Source of the DNA: Sternotherus odoratus
Lineage: Eukaryota; Chordata; Testudines; Kinosternidae
Direction of reading: 5' to 3'
Assembly (NCBI GenBank): GCA_032164245.1
Contig: JAVMKO010000001.1
Span: 249,621,644-249,685,643, forward strand
Length of the DNA stretch: 64,000 nucleotides
This document shows positions 1-10,378 of this stretch, one piece after another. Under the pieces are notes generated by a model that ran no database searches, was not told where the DNA came from, and saw only the letters and a program-made list of their open reading frames with translations. The translations under genes were made by a program, and so were the position numbers. The first letter of the stretch is position 1, and each line of letters opens with the position of its first letter.

Positions 1-2
1 AG

Positions 3-284
3 CGCCTCTCGGTCTGGATAACATCATGTATCAAGCTGTGCTATAACCTCTCGAATGTGTCTCCTCCTCCGTTAACAGCACATTCAACCAGAGCTCAGGC
101 CGCGTCCACAGCATTCCTGTCGCACGTTCCCATCGCTGACATCTGTAGAGCAGCAACATGGTCGTCGATACATACCTTTTCCTCGCACTACGCAATCGTG
201 CAACAGACAATGGAGGATGCTGCTGTCGGTCACGCAGTCCTGGCAGCTGGTACGGTCAGTACTCCTCACCCTCCTCCACGGTAA
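3..284 (+). CDS. DIRS tyrosine recombinase, C-terminal fragment (copy A)
   Basis: This is an open frame entering from outside the window and ending at TAA (282-284). It matches the last 93 residues of the copy B recombinase almost residue for residue. The box II motif HSTR is present, with the catalytic Arg codon AGA at 90-92, as is the WSSIHTFSSHY segment that carries the tyrosine nucleophile. The protein would join and resolve circular element DNA at the host target. No stop or frameshift is visible, so this part could be functional; the rest lies outside the window. A shorter reading from codon 57 only reflects an internal start. Confidence 0.88.
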   Translation, partial: RLSVWITSCIKLCYNLSNVSPPPLTAHSTRAQAASTAFLSHVPIADICRAATWSSIHTFSSHYAIVQQTMEDAAVGHAVLAAGTVSTPHPPPR

Positions 285-288
285 CTGC

Positions 289-396
289 TCGTAAGTCACT
301 GTGGGAATGGGCATGAGCAAGCACTCGAAGAAGAAAGAACAGTTACTTACCTCGTAACGTTGGTTCTTCGAGATGTGTTGCTCATGTCCATTCCGA
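289..396 (+). repeat. DIRS internal complementary region (copy A)
   Basis: The first half is complementary to the outer left terminus of this family (known here from copies B and D), and the second half is complementary to this copy's own right terminus at about 577-639. The two halves meet at GAAGAAGAAAGAACAG, the reverse complement of a right-end/left-end junction. In DIRS elements this region is thought to template the closing of a circular DNA intermediate. No left terminus of copy A is in the window to compare directly. Confidence 0.82.
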
Positions 397-431
397 ATCC
401 CACCCGCCTCCCCTCAGGTCGGAGTACCGGC

Positions 432-639
432 AAGAAGGAACTGGGCGGGGGAGGGTCGGCAGGGGCATATATACATGGCCATAAGGGCGCCACTCCAGGG
501 GTCGCCCCTGCCGACCCTACGGGTACCGCTGGGGAAAAATCTTCCGGGACCGTGCATGCGCGGTGCGCACACACACTGTGGGAATGGACATGAGCAACAC
601 ATCTCAAAGAACCAACGTTACGAGGTAAGTAACTGTTCT
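432..639 (+). repeat. DIRS right inverted terminal repeat (copy A)
   Basis: It runs from AAGAAGGAACTGGGCGGG to GTAACTGTTCT-like sequence and matches the right terminal repeats of copies B and C. The outer tip carries a roughly 27-nt extension absent from left repeats. That extension contains CGAG|GTAAGT, a near-perfect splice donor, with GT at 625-626. Confidence 0.85.
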
Positions 640-1354
640 TTTCTGTGCCCTTTAGCCATAGCACAGCTGCATGTGGGCAGCCACAATATGTCCTTAAGAG
701 TAGTTGATATTCACTTGCCAGGGAAATTTTCAGACTGAACCACTTTGCAAAATCTTGTATTATTAGAATGGACCCGATGAAGGGTTTTAGAAATACCTTC
801 AATGCAAATTAAGCCTGCTCACGTCACTTGGTTCTAGGCATTGAAAGTCTAAATTATTCAGGCTTGTGCAGAGGAAAAAAGTTTATAAATAGATAGACAT
901 GTCTGTTTTTTCTGAAACAGGGAGACTAACCCTATGTCTACACTAGGACATTTTTTCTAACGGCTGTAGGTGGCCTCCAGTATTTTAAGCATCATGTTGT
1001 CTACCCTTGTGCAGTTCTGTATGTGAGGGTGCTTAAAATGCTAGTGACTGTGTTAGCCCTGATGGAGCTGAATTGATCAGAGCAACACTGGGAAGTTTTA
1101 GCTAACATTTTGTATTGCAGACAAGTTCAAAGATGACAAGTCCTCCCTGTGTAGTCACTCTAGTAAGTGTGAAGTCTACAAGTTTTAACTGCTTAGGCCC
1201 TAGTGCTATGCCAATGCTGGAATGCTATAAACTAGTTTTTCAAATTAGGGTTTGTGTCCATGCTACTACCCAACTTCCCCAGTGAAAGATGGTCCTAAGT
1301 GGTGCTCTCAGATGTGAATCTTCTTACAAACGTGTAATATATAGTCTCTGAGAA
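640..1354 (+). other. AKAP11 intron, no gene
   Basis: AT-rich intronic sequence. Phrases such as CTATGTCTACACTAGGACAT near 932-951 resemble the ends of degraded hAT-type MITEs, but I cannot define both ends. The first bases (TTTCTGTGCCCTTTAG, 640-655) form a pyrimidine-rich, acceptor-like string directly against the DIRS terminus. Confidence 0.5.
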
Positions 1355-1458
1355 TTCATAGAATCATAGAATATCAGGGTTGGAAGGGACCTCTGGAGGT
1401 CATCTAGTCCAACCCCCTACTTAAAGCAGGACCAATCCCCAACTAAATCATCACAGCC
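1355..1458 (-). mobile_element. CR1 LINE 3' tail
   Basis: It contains the reverse complement of the typical CR1 terminus (TCATAGAATCATAGAAT, then GGTTGGAAGGGACCTC and CATCTAGTCCAACCCC). The same CR1 tail appears in the opposite orientation at the far end of the window (63778-63874). It is a short, 5'-truncated, non-coding copy. Confidence 0.85.
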
Positions 1459-1625
1459 AGGGCTAATTGTAACTCCAAAAGGGAATAGTTGAGTCAGCTG
1501 ACAAATGTCCCCCGCTTTGCAGGAGACTTAGTACCTCTGAAGTATCATTAAGTTAGGCTAAGGAATTTTTGCAGAATAATGTGAAATATACTACTAGTAA
1601 GGCTGTCATTTTAATTTTTGTTTAG

Positions 1626-1781
1626 TTCTATGGGAAGAGAAGGATTTCGCTCAGCTGAATCTGTAGTTAGCCAACAGATGAGTCTCAGTATTGGTGATGA
1701 TAGCACTGGCAGCTGGTCCAATCTAAGCTTTGAAGATGAACATCCTGATGAGAGCAGCAGTTTCCTTCACCTCAGTGACAG
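1626..1781 (+). CDS. AKAP11: AKAP11 coding exon (first of five in window)
   Basis: This is an exon of A-kinase anchoring protein 11, the large scaffold that tethers PKA regulatory subunits and also binds PP1 and GSK3-beta. The acceptor is TTTTTGTTTAG| (ending 1625) and the donor CAG|GTAACT (1782). The first base completes a codon from upstream, then 51 codons are read, including SWSNLSFEDEHPDESSSF, which I recognise from the conserved C-terminal tail of vertebrate AKAP11. It ends with two bases (AG) of a Ser codon finished by the next exon. The large exon with most of the protein, including the RII-binding helix (near residue 1650 of about 1900 in human), must lie upstream of the window. The sequence is acidic and serine-rich with no domain fold. 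Confidence 0.93.
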
Positions 1782-2929
1782 GTAACTGTGAACACGTTTA
1801 TCTGCTTACACAATCGGCCCATGTAGGTTGATCTGGTTTAGCTTTCTCTCTTTCATCAGAAAACTTTATTTTCCATTGAACAGAGATGTTTTTTCACTAA
1901 AACTGGCTTCAACATTATTCTGTTTAAATCACTGTTGTCCTTCAGAAAGGGATTTTTCTAGTGTGGAATTCATTCATACCTATACACGTTGTATATTAAT
2001 AGTTTTAAACTCTCATGGCAAGAAATCAAGTTACAGTTTTTATAGTAATGTTGACATGTCAGATTTTACTCATGATTACTGTATATATTTAATGAAAATA
2101 TATTAATATACTCATTTTAAAAGCAACAGGAGTGCTAAATGTATATATAATATGACACAGATAACATGAATACAGTCACTTTCATTTTCTTAATTTTTAA
2201 TGCTTAAGTTCTTAATCATTAAGATTTTGTATTTTAATTTGCCTGTTTTTACCATAAATAAATATATAAATAATCCGCCCCAAAACAGAAGAACCAAACA
2301 GAAAAAACAAGAAAAATTCGGAGCACATTGGGCTTGAACATCCACTGGATTTGTTGATTGAATTGATAAATTCTTTCAACTGAAATTGAGCTTTCTCTTG
2401 CTTTCAGCATTGTAAAACTTACACACTGATTTATAAACTCTGCAGGATACAGACACTCTCCAGCAGAGCTCATTTGCTCCACAGGAAGATTAAGATTTCA
2501 GTAGAGAATCCACTTTATCTGCAAAGATGTTAATTAATATGTTAATGTAGAGCGTCAGTTAGTATAGTAGCTCCAACATTAGCAAAGATTTCTAATGTAC
2601 ATGTATATAATTGAATTTAATTTTTTTTCAAATAACATAAGGGCTTCGTCCATACTGAGGACCAGTTAACATGAACATTTCAGATCATAGTTTTATCTGT
2701 TTTGTTATACTTTTGCTCTTACAACTAAATCTCAGGTTACTTAAATGTGGGGAAAGTATGAGTTTTTTTTCACCTTTCATAACTCATAGGCAGGGGAACT
2801 TTTTTTTTCTTTCAAACTCTCCTTAGAACTCCATCTGGAGATTGGGGCTAACCTATGCATGTAAAATTTCAGCTGAAAGAAATATTTTCCAGAAAATTAT
2901 GCACTTCGGAAAACAGATAATTTACTACT
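1782..2929 (+). other. AKAP11 intron, no gene
   Basis: AT-rich intron with T-rich runs and no coding signal. Short open stretches here have no recognisable product and non-coding composition. Confidence 0.6.
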
Positions 2930-3044
2930 TCCCACACCTATGGAGACCCGCTGGCAATCTGCATTGATCTCTCATGGTTTGGCAAATTCTTTGGTTTGGC
3001 ACTGAACATATCTTGATGGTGCCGGACTACGGAGGTTCAACCTG
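2930..3044 (+). mobile_element. Tigger/mariner-like MITE, right half
   Basis: The end GGAGGTTCAACCTG followed by TA (3045-3046), preceded by GGTGCCGGACTAC and repeated GGTTTGGCA phrases, is the right end of a common sauropsid MITE whose other end begins CAGGTTGAACCTC. The left end is not recognisable, so the copy is truncated or decayed. Confidence 0.5.
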
Positions 3045-3234
3045 TATAATACATTAGAGCATAATTCATCACAGAAACTTGGCGGAATGAGGCTAATCAA
3101 TGGGACATATTAATATCAGGGTATAAAATATATTGGAAGGACGGAACAGGTTGTGCTGATAGAGGAATTATATATATTGAGATAAGGTAACTCCTATATC
3201 TATATATCTATATAATATAGAGATATTGGAATTG

Positions 3235-3590
3235 GAAAAGGTTCAGAAAAGGACAACAAAAATTATTAGGGTTTGGAATGGCTGCCGTATCAGGAGAGAT
3301 GAATAAGACTGGGACTTTTCAGTTTGGAAGAGAGACAATGGGGATGGGGGGAAGGAGATGGGATATGATCGAGATCTATAAAATCAAGAGTGGTGTGGAG
3401 AAAGTAAATAAGGAAGTGTTATTTACTCCGTCTAATAACACAAGAACTAGGAGCCACCAAATGAAATTAATAGGCAGCAGGTTTAAAACAAACAAAAGGA
3501 AGTATTTCTTCACACAACACACAGTTAACCTGTGGAACTCCTTGCCAGAGGATGTTGTGAAGGGCCGTGGAGGGAGCTTTATAATATTCC
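3235..3590 (+). pseudogene. CR1/L2-type LINE, ORF2 C-terminus and 3' part
   Basis: From about 3278 an open frame reads the tail of a LINE reverse-transcriptase protein, with motifs such as [16 protein letters not shown] and [12 protein letters not shown], the usual C-terminal end of CR1/L2-like ORF2 proteins. Upstream, around 3240-3275, a frame gives an [16 protein letters not shown] segment of the same protein, so a frameshift separates them. The catalytic part of the RT is absent. It is a 5'-truncated fossil in the AKAP11 intron, on the same strand as the gene. Confidence 0.75.
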
Positions 3591-4282
3591 TTTCTGTTTA
3601 CTGCATGTTCTGTAGATAGATGACTTCATTTATCCAGGGATCTTAATCTAGCATCTAGCAACAGCACAAACTTCACTTTACAAGAAAACATACTTTGCTA
3701 CTGTACTACAGTCTAGCCACGTGGCTGAGTATCTAGTTTGAGTAATTCAAACATTGGTGTGGCTTGTTGAAAATATATAAAGCTGCTTATAATCAGAGCA
3801 GTATTATGTACAAGATAGTTCTATTAGATTCCAAGTATCATACTTTTTTTTCTCTTCTAGAGTCTGACTGAGAACCTGGTCACTTTATACTGGTCTCTCT
3901 CCGTTTCTGTGTTTGTCTTTTAGTTACCCTTCAGAATTTCTAGATGATAGGTGCTATATGAATGTGTAAAGCAGTCATCTGAATAAATTATATTTAATGT
4001 TTGTGCTATATTTGTAATTCAGAACTAAATACTTCATATTTTGTATATATAAAAATGAAAATATTCACATAGTATATAGCACATTTTTGCTTGAGAAATA
4101 TTCTTACTTGCATGTCCAATACTTCTGTGAATTTGAGAATTTTTTTTTAAGCTGTGCCATTTTAGTTGGTTTGCTGCAATTTTAGAACTTATTTTGCTTT
4201 TTTTGTAGACTCTAGAAATTGCTGGTTTTGTTTTTCTTTATTGGAATAGTGAACAGACATACTAAAGCACAGCATGTTCTTA
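3591..4282 (+). other. AKAP11 intron, no gene
   Basis: AT-rich intron. I see no repeat or coding feature with certainty. Confidence 0.5.
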
Positions 4283-4419
4283 CCCTGTTTCCCCGAAAGT
4301 AAGACATCCTCCGAAAATAAGACGTACTTCCAGTTTTGCCTCTCACTGTAATATAATGTAATGTAATTTTGGGAGCAAAAATTAATATAAGACACTGTCT
4401 TATTTTCGGGGAAACACGG
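4283..4419. mobile_element. Tc1/mariner-type MITE with TA duplications
   Basis: The ends are inverted: CCCTGTTTCCCCGAAAGTAA at the left and, at the right, TTATTTTCGGGGAAACACGG, flanked by TA at 4281-4282 and 4420-4421. The 137-bp body has no coding capacity. End sequence and TA duplication fit a mariner-type non-autonomous DNA transposon. Confidence 0.85.
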
Positions 4420-5263
4420 TAGTTAAATTCACCAAACTGGCTCAATCAGAGGTCTGCAACGTTTTTTAAAAAATATATTGGAAGGCTCCAGGCATTCAAG
4501 TTAAATTAGCATTGACCTCTTTGTTCTAGGGTGGCGTTTTACCCAGTTTAGCCCCGTGTAGAAACATAAAACTAAATTCAATCTGTCTGTGGAATGGATC
4601 TCCAAATACTAGTGAAATAAAACCTTGCAGCAAAATAAGAAGTTGTGTTTTAGAAGTGTTCTAAACAATACACTGCTATTTTAAAAAAAGTCACCTGTCA
4701 AGAATTTCATAGTTCTGATGAAGTAAAATATTTTCTGCGTATTAATTATTTTCAATTCTAAACTTTTCCTGCTAATCAGACCTGTTGTAGATCACTGCTG
4801 GGGTCTCGGAATGAGATTTACAGAAATATTTTTATTGTGAATCCACTTTCACAGTGTATACTTGAACAAGCTCTTGCCTAATATTTTATATGCATATACT
4901 TATGTCGTGACCTGTATTCTTGTGAGTAGTCCTGTTGAAATCAATGAGACTATTTGCACAAATAAAGAACTGTAGGTTTTGGCCCAAGGACAGGATTACT
5001 GTAAACTGACTTGGAAAATGAGTGTGAGTACAAATTAATCTTGTCAGATGTTTATAGTGCTCACAAGATTTCATGATTGTGCAGCTTACTATTCTGAACA
5101 GCCCTGATGGTCTTACATATATTCTGTTCCAGCAAACCTACTTAGGAAGTTGCAATGCTCATACATCAAATATCTTGACAAAGCAGCTTTGAGGAAAATA
5201 AAGGTTCTAGTCTGAGCTGTTGTTTTTTTCTAGTTCAGCTCTGTTCTCTTCTTCCCCTGGCAG
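4420..5263 (+). other. AKAP11 intron, no gene
   Basis: AT-rich intron. A polypyrimidine tract (TTCTCTTCTTCCCCTGGCAG) at its end forms the acceptor of the next exon; nothing else is recognised. Confidence 0.55.
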
Positions 5264-5347
5264 TAATGGTAACAGCAGTAGCTGGAGCAGTCTTGGTTTA
5301 GAAGGAGATATGTATGAGGAGAATTTATCCTTTCCAACATCAGACAG
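5264..5347 (+). CDS. AKAP11: AKAP11 coding exon (second in window)
   Basis: An 84-nt exon. Its first base completes the Ser codon begun in the preceding exon (AG|T). It reads NGNSSSWSSLGLEGDMYEEN and LSFPTSD and ends with AG of another Ser codon. The acceptor is CCCCTGGCAG| and the donor AG|GTTGGT, a GT donor of only moderate strength. The SSSWSSLGLEGD motif is characteristic of the AKAP11 tail. The length is a multiple of three and both boundaries are phase 2, so skipping this exon would keep the frame; that makes it a candidate cassette exon (inference). Confidence 0.93.
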
Positions 5348-6056
5348 GTTGGTCGAGTTCAGAAATTTAAACAGATAGGTTCCTCATAATTAATGCATGA
5401 AATCATCACTTTTGAAGATGAGGGATACAATTAATGTGTTAATCTGATACATTATCAACATGCTTTTTTCACTTAATCATGACAATGAATTCATACTGAA
5501 TGGATAAATTCTGCTGTGCTAAAATGCAAATGTCTAATTGCAAAATGAAAAACATCTTTTGTGCATGTTCTGCTTTGCTAGTCTATAAGTCGTTCATTTA
5601 CTTTGTCATGCAAATGAGAGCTTGCTTCCTACAGGATTTCTATTTTGTTTTTTCTTTTGCTTCATCTTATGAAAACTTTTAAAATTGTTTTATAGTGGGG
5701 TCTTTAATATAAATAATATAAACTGAAAGAATGCAGTGAACTGTTTTGTTTTTTGTAATGAAGCCAAAATAAACTTCCTGCTTACTCAAAAGTAGCAACA
5801 TGTTTTTTCCTTTTTGAAGTCCCTTAGAATTTTTTTTCATATTCAGGTAAGATTTCTTTATTAGTTTTTTTTAAGCCTTGGGAACTTATTAACAAGCCCA
5901 ATTACAATATGAAATGTTGTAAGAAGCAAAGATGCTTTTTCATGGTCATGTTTCTTTTCTCTTTAACACTCATCACTGATTCTTAGGATTGGTTCCATTC
6001 ATCGTGAATGTATTGGGTATCTATTCATTCTTTGATATTTTAATTTTAAAATCCAG
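5348..6056 (+). other. AKAP11 intron, no gene
   Basis: A 709-bp AT-rich intron without recognisable repeats. The acceptor TTTTAAAATCCAG precedes the next exon. Confidence 0.6.
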
Positions 6057-6103
6057 TGATGGAACAGAAGATAAAGATGAAGACCCCAGGGATGCTGTAG
6101 AAG
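6057..6103 (+). CDS. AKAP11: AKAP11 coding exon (third in window, 47 nt)
   Basis: A short exon completing the Ser codon (AG|T) and reading DGTEDKDEDPRDAVE, with one base of a Gly codon left for the next exon. The donor is G|GTAATG. It is very acidic, like the corresponding DGPDDKDED-type stretch of mammalian AKAP11. The size and the phases fit the flanking exons exactly. A short exon of this kind is easily missed by ab initio prediction. Confidence 0.9.
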
Positions 6104-6164
6104 GTAATGATGATTTCAGTACAGGTTACTGTAACTGACTTTTGTAATTTACATGGGTTATTTT

Positions 6165-6239
6165 TAGTAATTATTTTGCTTTGGTAGTGCACACAGCTGT
6201 AATTAGTAATTATTTTGCTTTGGTAGTACGCACAGCTGT
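6165..6239. repeat. 39-bp tandem duplication
   Basis: Two head-to-tail units, 6165-6203 and 6204-6239, both contain TAGTAATTATTTTGCTTTGG. They differ at a few bases (TGCACACAGC against TACGCACAGC). The duplication begins about 60 bp after the splice donor of the 47-nt AKAP11 exon. Confidence 0.9.
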
Positions 6240-6917
6240 CAATGTTGCTTTCGTGTTGTTTCTCAGGCTGGATCTTGGGGGGGCTTGAGACCCTGAATGA
6301 CAGCCTGATTTGCAACATCAAACCATGTCTACACATTTATTTTTAGCATGCTAACAAAGCCCAGCTAGAGTGAGTTTGTGGACCCAGACTGGGAGGATCC
6401 CTCCCAGATGCAGTGTAGATATACCAATAAACACTTTCTAATGCCCTTTAAACTATGGTATATGGAAAATATAGGTTACAGTGTTGTTCAGATAATATGT
6501 ACCTGAACTCTGTCTAGCTCATTGCAAGTGTAAATTTATGTGTGTCATAATTCTGTGGAAGATATTACATACCGGTGATTTTAACATTTCCACAAGGACT
6601 GTATTAAGTGCACATTGGCCCAGACTCTCTGCTGTGCTGTGTCCTTTTACTGAAGCACAGAATAGGGTCTGTCAGGGAACTTGTTGCATCTCATTAATTC
6701 TGAGGGTAACTCTGCACTGGCTCCAGTGTAGATGTGTGCTGCCCAAGGATTTTACACCAGCAGAGGATAGCTAGAATACACTGTGCTCTGGACATGTGCC
6801 TTCCCTGTCCCTGACCAAATGAAGCCTAACCAAGGCTGATGGGAGATATGACTGCTCTATACATCAGAGGGATAAATACAACGGAGGGAGAGGAGTAAGT
6901 TAAGGTAAGCACCACTG
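6240..6917 (+). other. AKAP11 intron with degraded MITE-like ends
   Basis: ACCATGTCTACAC (about 6322) and CAGTGTAGATATACC (about 6410) look like facing ends of a small hAT-type MITE, but the ends are diverged and I cannot show a target duplication. Otherwise no features. Confidence 0.4.
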
Positions 6918-7540
6918 TTGACACAAGAAAAAATGATGGATATAAACCGCCATCAACAAGTTAGACTTGAAATTAGACAAAGGGTTCTAATGATCAGAGA
7001 TAATTATCTAATTATCAGAGAAGTGAAATTCGGAAGCAGTTTTCCAAAGTGAGCAGTGGGACCAAAACACCCAAGTTTCAAAACTGAGCTTGATAAGTTT
7101 ATGGAGAGGGTGTTATGATGAGCCTGCCTACAGTGGCATGTGGCCCATCTATGGCTGCTAGTAGCAAATATTTCTTACTACATAAAATTATTTCCCAGGT
7201 GTCTGGCTGGTCCGTCTTGCTGACATGCTCGGAGTCCAGCTGATCACCATGGTTGGGGTTGGTAAAGAATTTTCCCCATGGTCAGATTGACAGAGACCCT
7301 GGGGGCTTTTGCCTTCCTCTGCAGTCCGGGGCACAAGTCTCTTGCTGATTTAAGCTAGAGTAAAATGGTGGACTGTCTGTAACATGAAGTTTTTTAATCA
7401 TTTTGAGAACTTCAGTAACTCAACTGGAGGATATGGATCTATTACAGCAGTGGGTGGTTAAGATTCTGTGATGTACAGGGGATTAGACTAGATAGTCATG
7501 TCAGTCTCTTCCCTTAAAATTTATAGGTCTGTGAGCTCCG
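6918..7540 (+). mobile_element. CR1 LINE 3' region
   Basis: Long non-coding CR1-type tail. It contains GACTTGAAATTAGAC, GAGCTTGATAAGTTTATGGA, TTGCCTTCCTCTGCAG and GGATTAGACTAGAT in the order usual for sauropsid CR1 3' regions. A local repeat of TAATTATC near 7000 suggests a small internal duplication. It is 5'-truncated and has no open frame. Confidence 0.8.
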
Positions 7541-8410
7541 GGCCAGACGAAGGGAGGGCTTATGTAAGAACTGGTTATAACACCTCTGTGCCAGCTGACT
7601 CTCCCATATATTGGGAAGATGTTTTAGATGGGACCACAAGGAGTTTGCTGACTGACAGGGCCTTCTGAAGTGTGAAAAAATAAACCTCTAGTTAACTCTT
7701 TCCATTAGGCAGTGAATTTTGCTGCACAACTTCAGAGTGACTTGGTGTGGGGAAACATACTTTCTGATGTGGAATACAACCACGGTCTTTTGAAAAAATA
7801 AATTAGAAGGTGTTAAGGAAAATTAAAGAAAGTTTGGCTTTCTATTAAGCATCCGCAAGAATCTGAGGGAGATGATTGACTGAAGTAATCCTGCTTCTCC
7901 AGTCTTTATCTACACAATTACCTTTTTAATATCTAATACTTTTTGTGTAATGTAATCAAATTGTATTTAGCTTTGAAGGTATACTGCAGTACCTTCAATA
8001 TTAAATTGTTAGCTTTCCTTGTGTTTCCTACTTGACTGAAAGAGCCTTAAATTGTAGCATCCACCAAGTGGCTTATAAGTAAAATAGTTCTTGATCTTTA
8101 ACTTTTCACACAATTCCAAAATGTTTTCTAGAGTTTAATATATTACTCTTTTATTATGGAATTTTGTGGTCCATTTTTCTAGTGAAACTATTTCCATTTT
8201 ACCAAGTTATCCACGCCTCATTTGGTGGAGAGTTGTTGTTTCTTATCATTTTATTGCTTGCGTTATGGTATCACCCAAAGACCACAATCAGGATTGAGAC
8301 TGTTTGTGCGTGCTGAGAAAACACACAGGTAGGATAACCCCTGCCCTGAAGAACATTAGAGTATATCACAGTATGTATCGTGCCAGTCACTAGTTCTGTC
8401 TTCTCTAAAC
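7541..8410 (+). other. AKAP11 intron, no gene
   Basis: AT-rich intron with no recognised feature. Confidence 0.5.
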
Positions 8411-8961
8411 TAAGAGATGGGTGAGGTTATATCTTTTGTTGGTCCAACTTCAGTTGATGAGAGATCAGCTTTCAAGCTTATGCAAAGCTCTTCTTCTCGT
8501 CACAACTCTATATTACCTCGAAAGTTTGTCTCTCTCACCAGCAGAAGTTGGTTCAATAAAAAATATCATCTCACCCACAAGCACCGACTTTTTCCAAGGT
8601 GCAGGGGGGTGCTCAATCCCCACTTCTACCCTTCCCCAAGGTCCCACCCCCCCTCTTCCCACCCCTGCCCTGTCCACCTCTTCCTATCCCATCCTACCTC
8701 TTCCTCACTCGCCCCAAACCCAAGCCTCCTGCAGGCCACGAAACATCCGATTGCAGCAAGTGGGAGGCACAGGGTGAGAGGGGGAGGGCCTGATTGGCGG
8801 GGCTCACCAGTGGGCAGGAGGCGCTGAAGGAAGGGGGAGGTTCTAAGATAGGGGCTACCGGTGGGTGCTTAGCACCCACCATTTTTTTCCATGGGTGCTC
8901 CAGCCCCAGAGCACCCACAAAGTCTGCGCTTAGGACCTCACCCACTTTGTCTCTTTAATCT
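8411..8961. mobile_element. Palindromic MITE, split by a younger insertion
   Basis: The left arm starts at TAAGAGATGGGTGAGG and continues into TTGTTGGTCCAACTTC. The right arm holds GAAGTTGGTTCAATAAAAAA, then CTCACCCACTTTGTCTC, so the two arms are largely inverted copies. The element is interrupted at 8579-8937. A half copy of the same family lies at 61325-61395. It is non-coding; open frames across it are artefacts. Confidence 0.75.
8579..8937. mobile_element. hAT-like MITE nested in the palindromic MITE
   Basis: The insertion begins AAGCACCGACTTTTTCC and ends near AAAGTCTGCGCTTAGGACC, which are roughly inverted ends. It is flanked by TCACCCAC at 8571-8578 and again at 8938-8945, an 8-bp target duplication as expected for hAT elements. 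The body is C-rich and contains paired GTGGGTGCT/AGCACCCAC motifs. The exact right border is a few bases uncertain. Confidence 0.75.
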
Positions 8962-9727
8962 CCTGGGACCAGCACATTCACAACAATTCTGTGAACATTC
9001 TCTAAGCTAATTTTATTTGAGGTACCTTTCCAGCTATAGGATTGATAATTCAATTTCTTCAGTGAATAATTAGCATATGAAACCAAAAAGCATGTCCTCA
9101 CTGGGCAAGTTCCATATGTAGACATGTTACCACATCGCTTTCAATCCACTTGAGTATCAGGGATTTTCTGAAATTAGCATTTTCCTCCTGTGACATGTCA
9201 AGCTTCCAGGCACATAGCCAAATCATCTTCCCATTGCCCACTAAATGTGTACCTACTATGAACTCTTGGTTCCCCCTTTGCCAGTTACACTTCTTTCCTC
9301 CCAAAGGACAGGCAGTCCTCTTCATTAAAAAATCTCTCTTACTCCTTGCGGGGCTTTGCCACATTGGTGTGAATTTCAGTTAAATAGTGTGCTACAGTAG
9401 AATTATATAAATTATGGGCTTTCACAGAATAGAAGCTAAACTGATGTAAACTATGTACTTTAATACAGGCATTTAATAGAAATAGTCATATATCTAGGAA
9501 CAAAGAATGCAAGCCGTACTTAGAGGAAGAGGGACTATATTTTGGAAAGCAGTGAATCCAAAGTCAACACAGATAACCAACTAAATGCGAGCTGTCTTTG
9601 TGATGCTGTGGGAGAAAGGGCTAACTTGATGTTTAGTTGTATTAATAGCAGAACATCAAGCAGGAGTAGGGAGGTGGCTATTGCCTCTGTCTAGCATTGT
9701 TGAGACAACTACTGGAATAGTGGGTCT
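8962..9727 (+). other. AKAP11 intron, no gene
   Basis: No recognised repeat or gene. The open stretches on both strands around 9098-9383 have no recognisable product. Confidence 0.5.
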
Positions 9728-10145
9728 AGTTCTGGTACCTATACTTTAAAAAGGATGTTAAAAAATTGGAGATGACTCAGGAAAGAGTAGCAAGTATGGT
9801 TTGAGTTCTGGAAAAATGTGTCTCAATGAAATGTTAAAGGAGCTCAGTCAATTCAGTGTTTTGTATAGACAGTTAAGAGGCAGTTTGATCAGGGTATAAT
9901 TTGTACAGGGAGAAGTTGTGTTATACTAAGGTGCCATTTAATCTAGCAGTTGAGGATTTAACAACAGCCAGTGGTTGAAAGTTGAAGTTAAAAAAAATTC
10001 AGACTGGAAGTAAAATGCAGATTTTTAACAATGAGGGTAATTAATCATTCAAACATATTACTCGGGATGTGGTAAATTTTCCATCATTTGGACTCTTTAA
10101 ATCACAATTAGATTTCTTTCTGCCTTCAGGTATGCTTTAGTTCAG
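9728..10145 (+). mobile_element. CR1/L2-type LINE fragment
   Basis: A degraded LINE 3' region. Phrases such as TTGGAGATGACTCAGGAAAG, AAGAGGCAGTTTGATCAGGG and ATTCAGACTGGAAGTAAAATG follow the order seen in sauropsid LINE tails. Multiple stops break every frame. Confidence 0.65.
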
Positions 10146-10378
10146 CCACAGGTTGTGGAGCTCAGGGTGCTTTTTCCCTTCCCCCTACCAACCTGTATAG
10201 GAGGATAGGACGCTTTTCCCCCCATCTCTGCTATTTGGTCAAAATATGTTTGTTAAAATGAGAGTTAAAAATGAGGTATTTAATATATGCATTCTCATTT
10301 ACCATCTAGTTCAACTGTCTCAAAGAGTCTGCGGTTGACTTGCAGATTTGATTGTTTGCGTTTTCTTTTTAATGTTAG

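Larger units (their letters stand above)
1..639 (+). mobile_element. DIRS retrotransposon copy A, 3' end only
   Basis: This is the right-hand end of a DIRS-type tyrosine-recombinase retrotransposon, cut by the window's left edge. In order it holds the C-terminal codons of the recombinase (3-284), the internal complementary region (about 289-396), a short spacer and the right inverted terminal repeat (432-639). The same order is seen in copies B and C. It lies in sense orientation inside an AKAP11 intron, about 1 kb before the first coding exon in the window. Whether the missing left part is complete cannot be seen. The right end is placed at the terminal GTTCT by comparison with the circle-junction sequence held in the internal complementary region. 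Confidence 0.9.

Noticed and set aside
8417..8945. Overlapping proline-rich open frames on both strands
   Set aside because: They lie across two nested MITEs; the proline comes from C-rich repeat sequence.
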